DNA of 64,000 nt from Pseudomonas cremoris (lineage in GTDB: Bacteria; Pseudomonadota; Gammaproteobacteria; Pseudomonadales; Pseudomonadaceae): assembly GCF_014230465.1 (NCBI RefSeq), contig NZ_JAAXCY010000001.1, positions 62,001-126,000 on the forward strand, read 5' to 3'. A program made the position numbers and the translations under genes. The notes beneath the pieces were generated by a model, which did no database searches, had not been told where the DNA came from, and was given only the letters and a program-made list of their open reading frames with translations. Shown piece after piece: positions 63,832-64,000 of this stretch. The stretch's first letter is position 1. Every line of letters starts with the position of its first letter.

Positions 63832-64000
63832 TGCGTAACTTCCTCGTGGGCTGAAACAAATAAACGTCCCGACGCAATCTACGGATCACCTTGAGTCTTG
63901 TAAACGCTACCAACGCACCAGCCTCGCATTACAGTTTTGTAATGAGCCGGTAAGGCTTGCCGCCCCCCTCGCTTCATACAGTGGAGTCGTCAGTCAGCCA

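Overview
The window looks like chromosome from a Pseudomonas of the P. fluorescens group. It is GC-rich and carries the order thrS-infC-rpmI-rplT-pheS-pheT-ihfA-merR, an rbs operon with a nucleoside hydrolase at its end, an RsmE-type CsrA regulator, and several small proteins of Pseudomonas type (DUF1654, an I78 inhibitor). No complete prophage, insertion sequence, CRISPR array or recognisable defence system is visible.

Layout. 1-4.95 kb: the end of a TonB-dependent receptor, an MFS transporter, an SfnB-like flavin oxidoreductase and an exported M20 amidohydrolase, tightly packed on the + strand. 4.9-7.4 kb: a CpxRA-like two-component pair with a small unknown gene behind it. 7.6-9.9 kb: a second, stand-alone copy of the essential outer-membrane assembly protein BamA. 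10.1-10.9 kb: a possible cell-surface glycosylation protein. 10.9-16.8 kb: a six-gene minus-strand cluster (APC permease, guanidino ureohydrolase, NodB/PuuE-like deacetylase, sugar epimerase, SDR, LysR) that looks like catabolism of a guanidino compound.

17.0-36.4 kb is the most distinctive block. It is a large organosulfur-type acquisition region. It holds two ABC importers (polar amino acid type and MetNIQ type), two NtaA/SnaA/DszA flavin monooxygenases, an SfnB-like enzyme, a protein with four rhodanese repeats, a TonB receptor, an MFS transporter, an M19 dipeptidase, and LysR and AraC regulators. The logic is uptake across both membranes, hydrolysis of an amide or peptide bond, then flavin-dependent C-S cleavage and handling of the released sulfur. 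The 1-5 kb locus repeats that logic with paralogous enzymes. The substrate cannot be named from sequence.

36.4-41.9 kb is a scarred segment. It has a decayed autotransporter tail, a 1,427-residue Ig-repeat autotransporter, and the decayed end of a tyrosine integrase next to tRNA-Pro(GGG). 42.0-49.3 kb is the conserved translation and ihfA operon. 49.7-51.7 kb holds small genes, including a cold-shock protein. 51.8-58.8 kb is the ribose operon with a clear RbsR-type operator. 59.2-63.8 kb carries periplasmic asparaginase/glutaminase, DUF1654, endonuclease I, a SPOR lipoprotein, rsmE, two small unknown genes and a HAD phosphatase.
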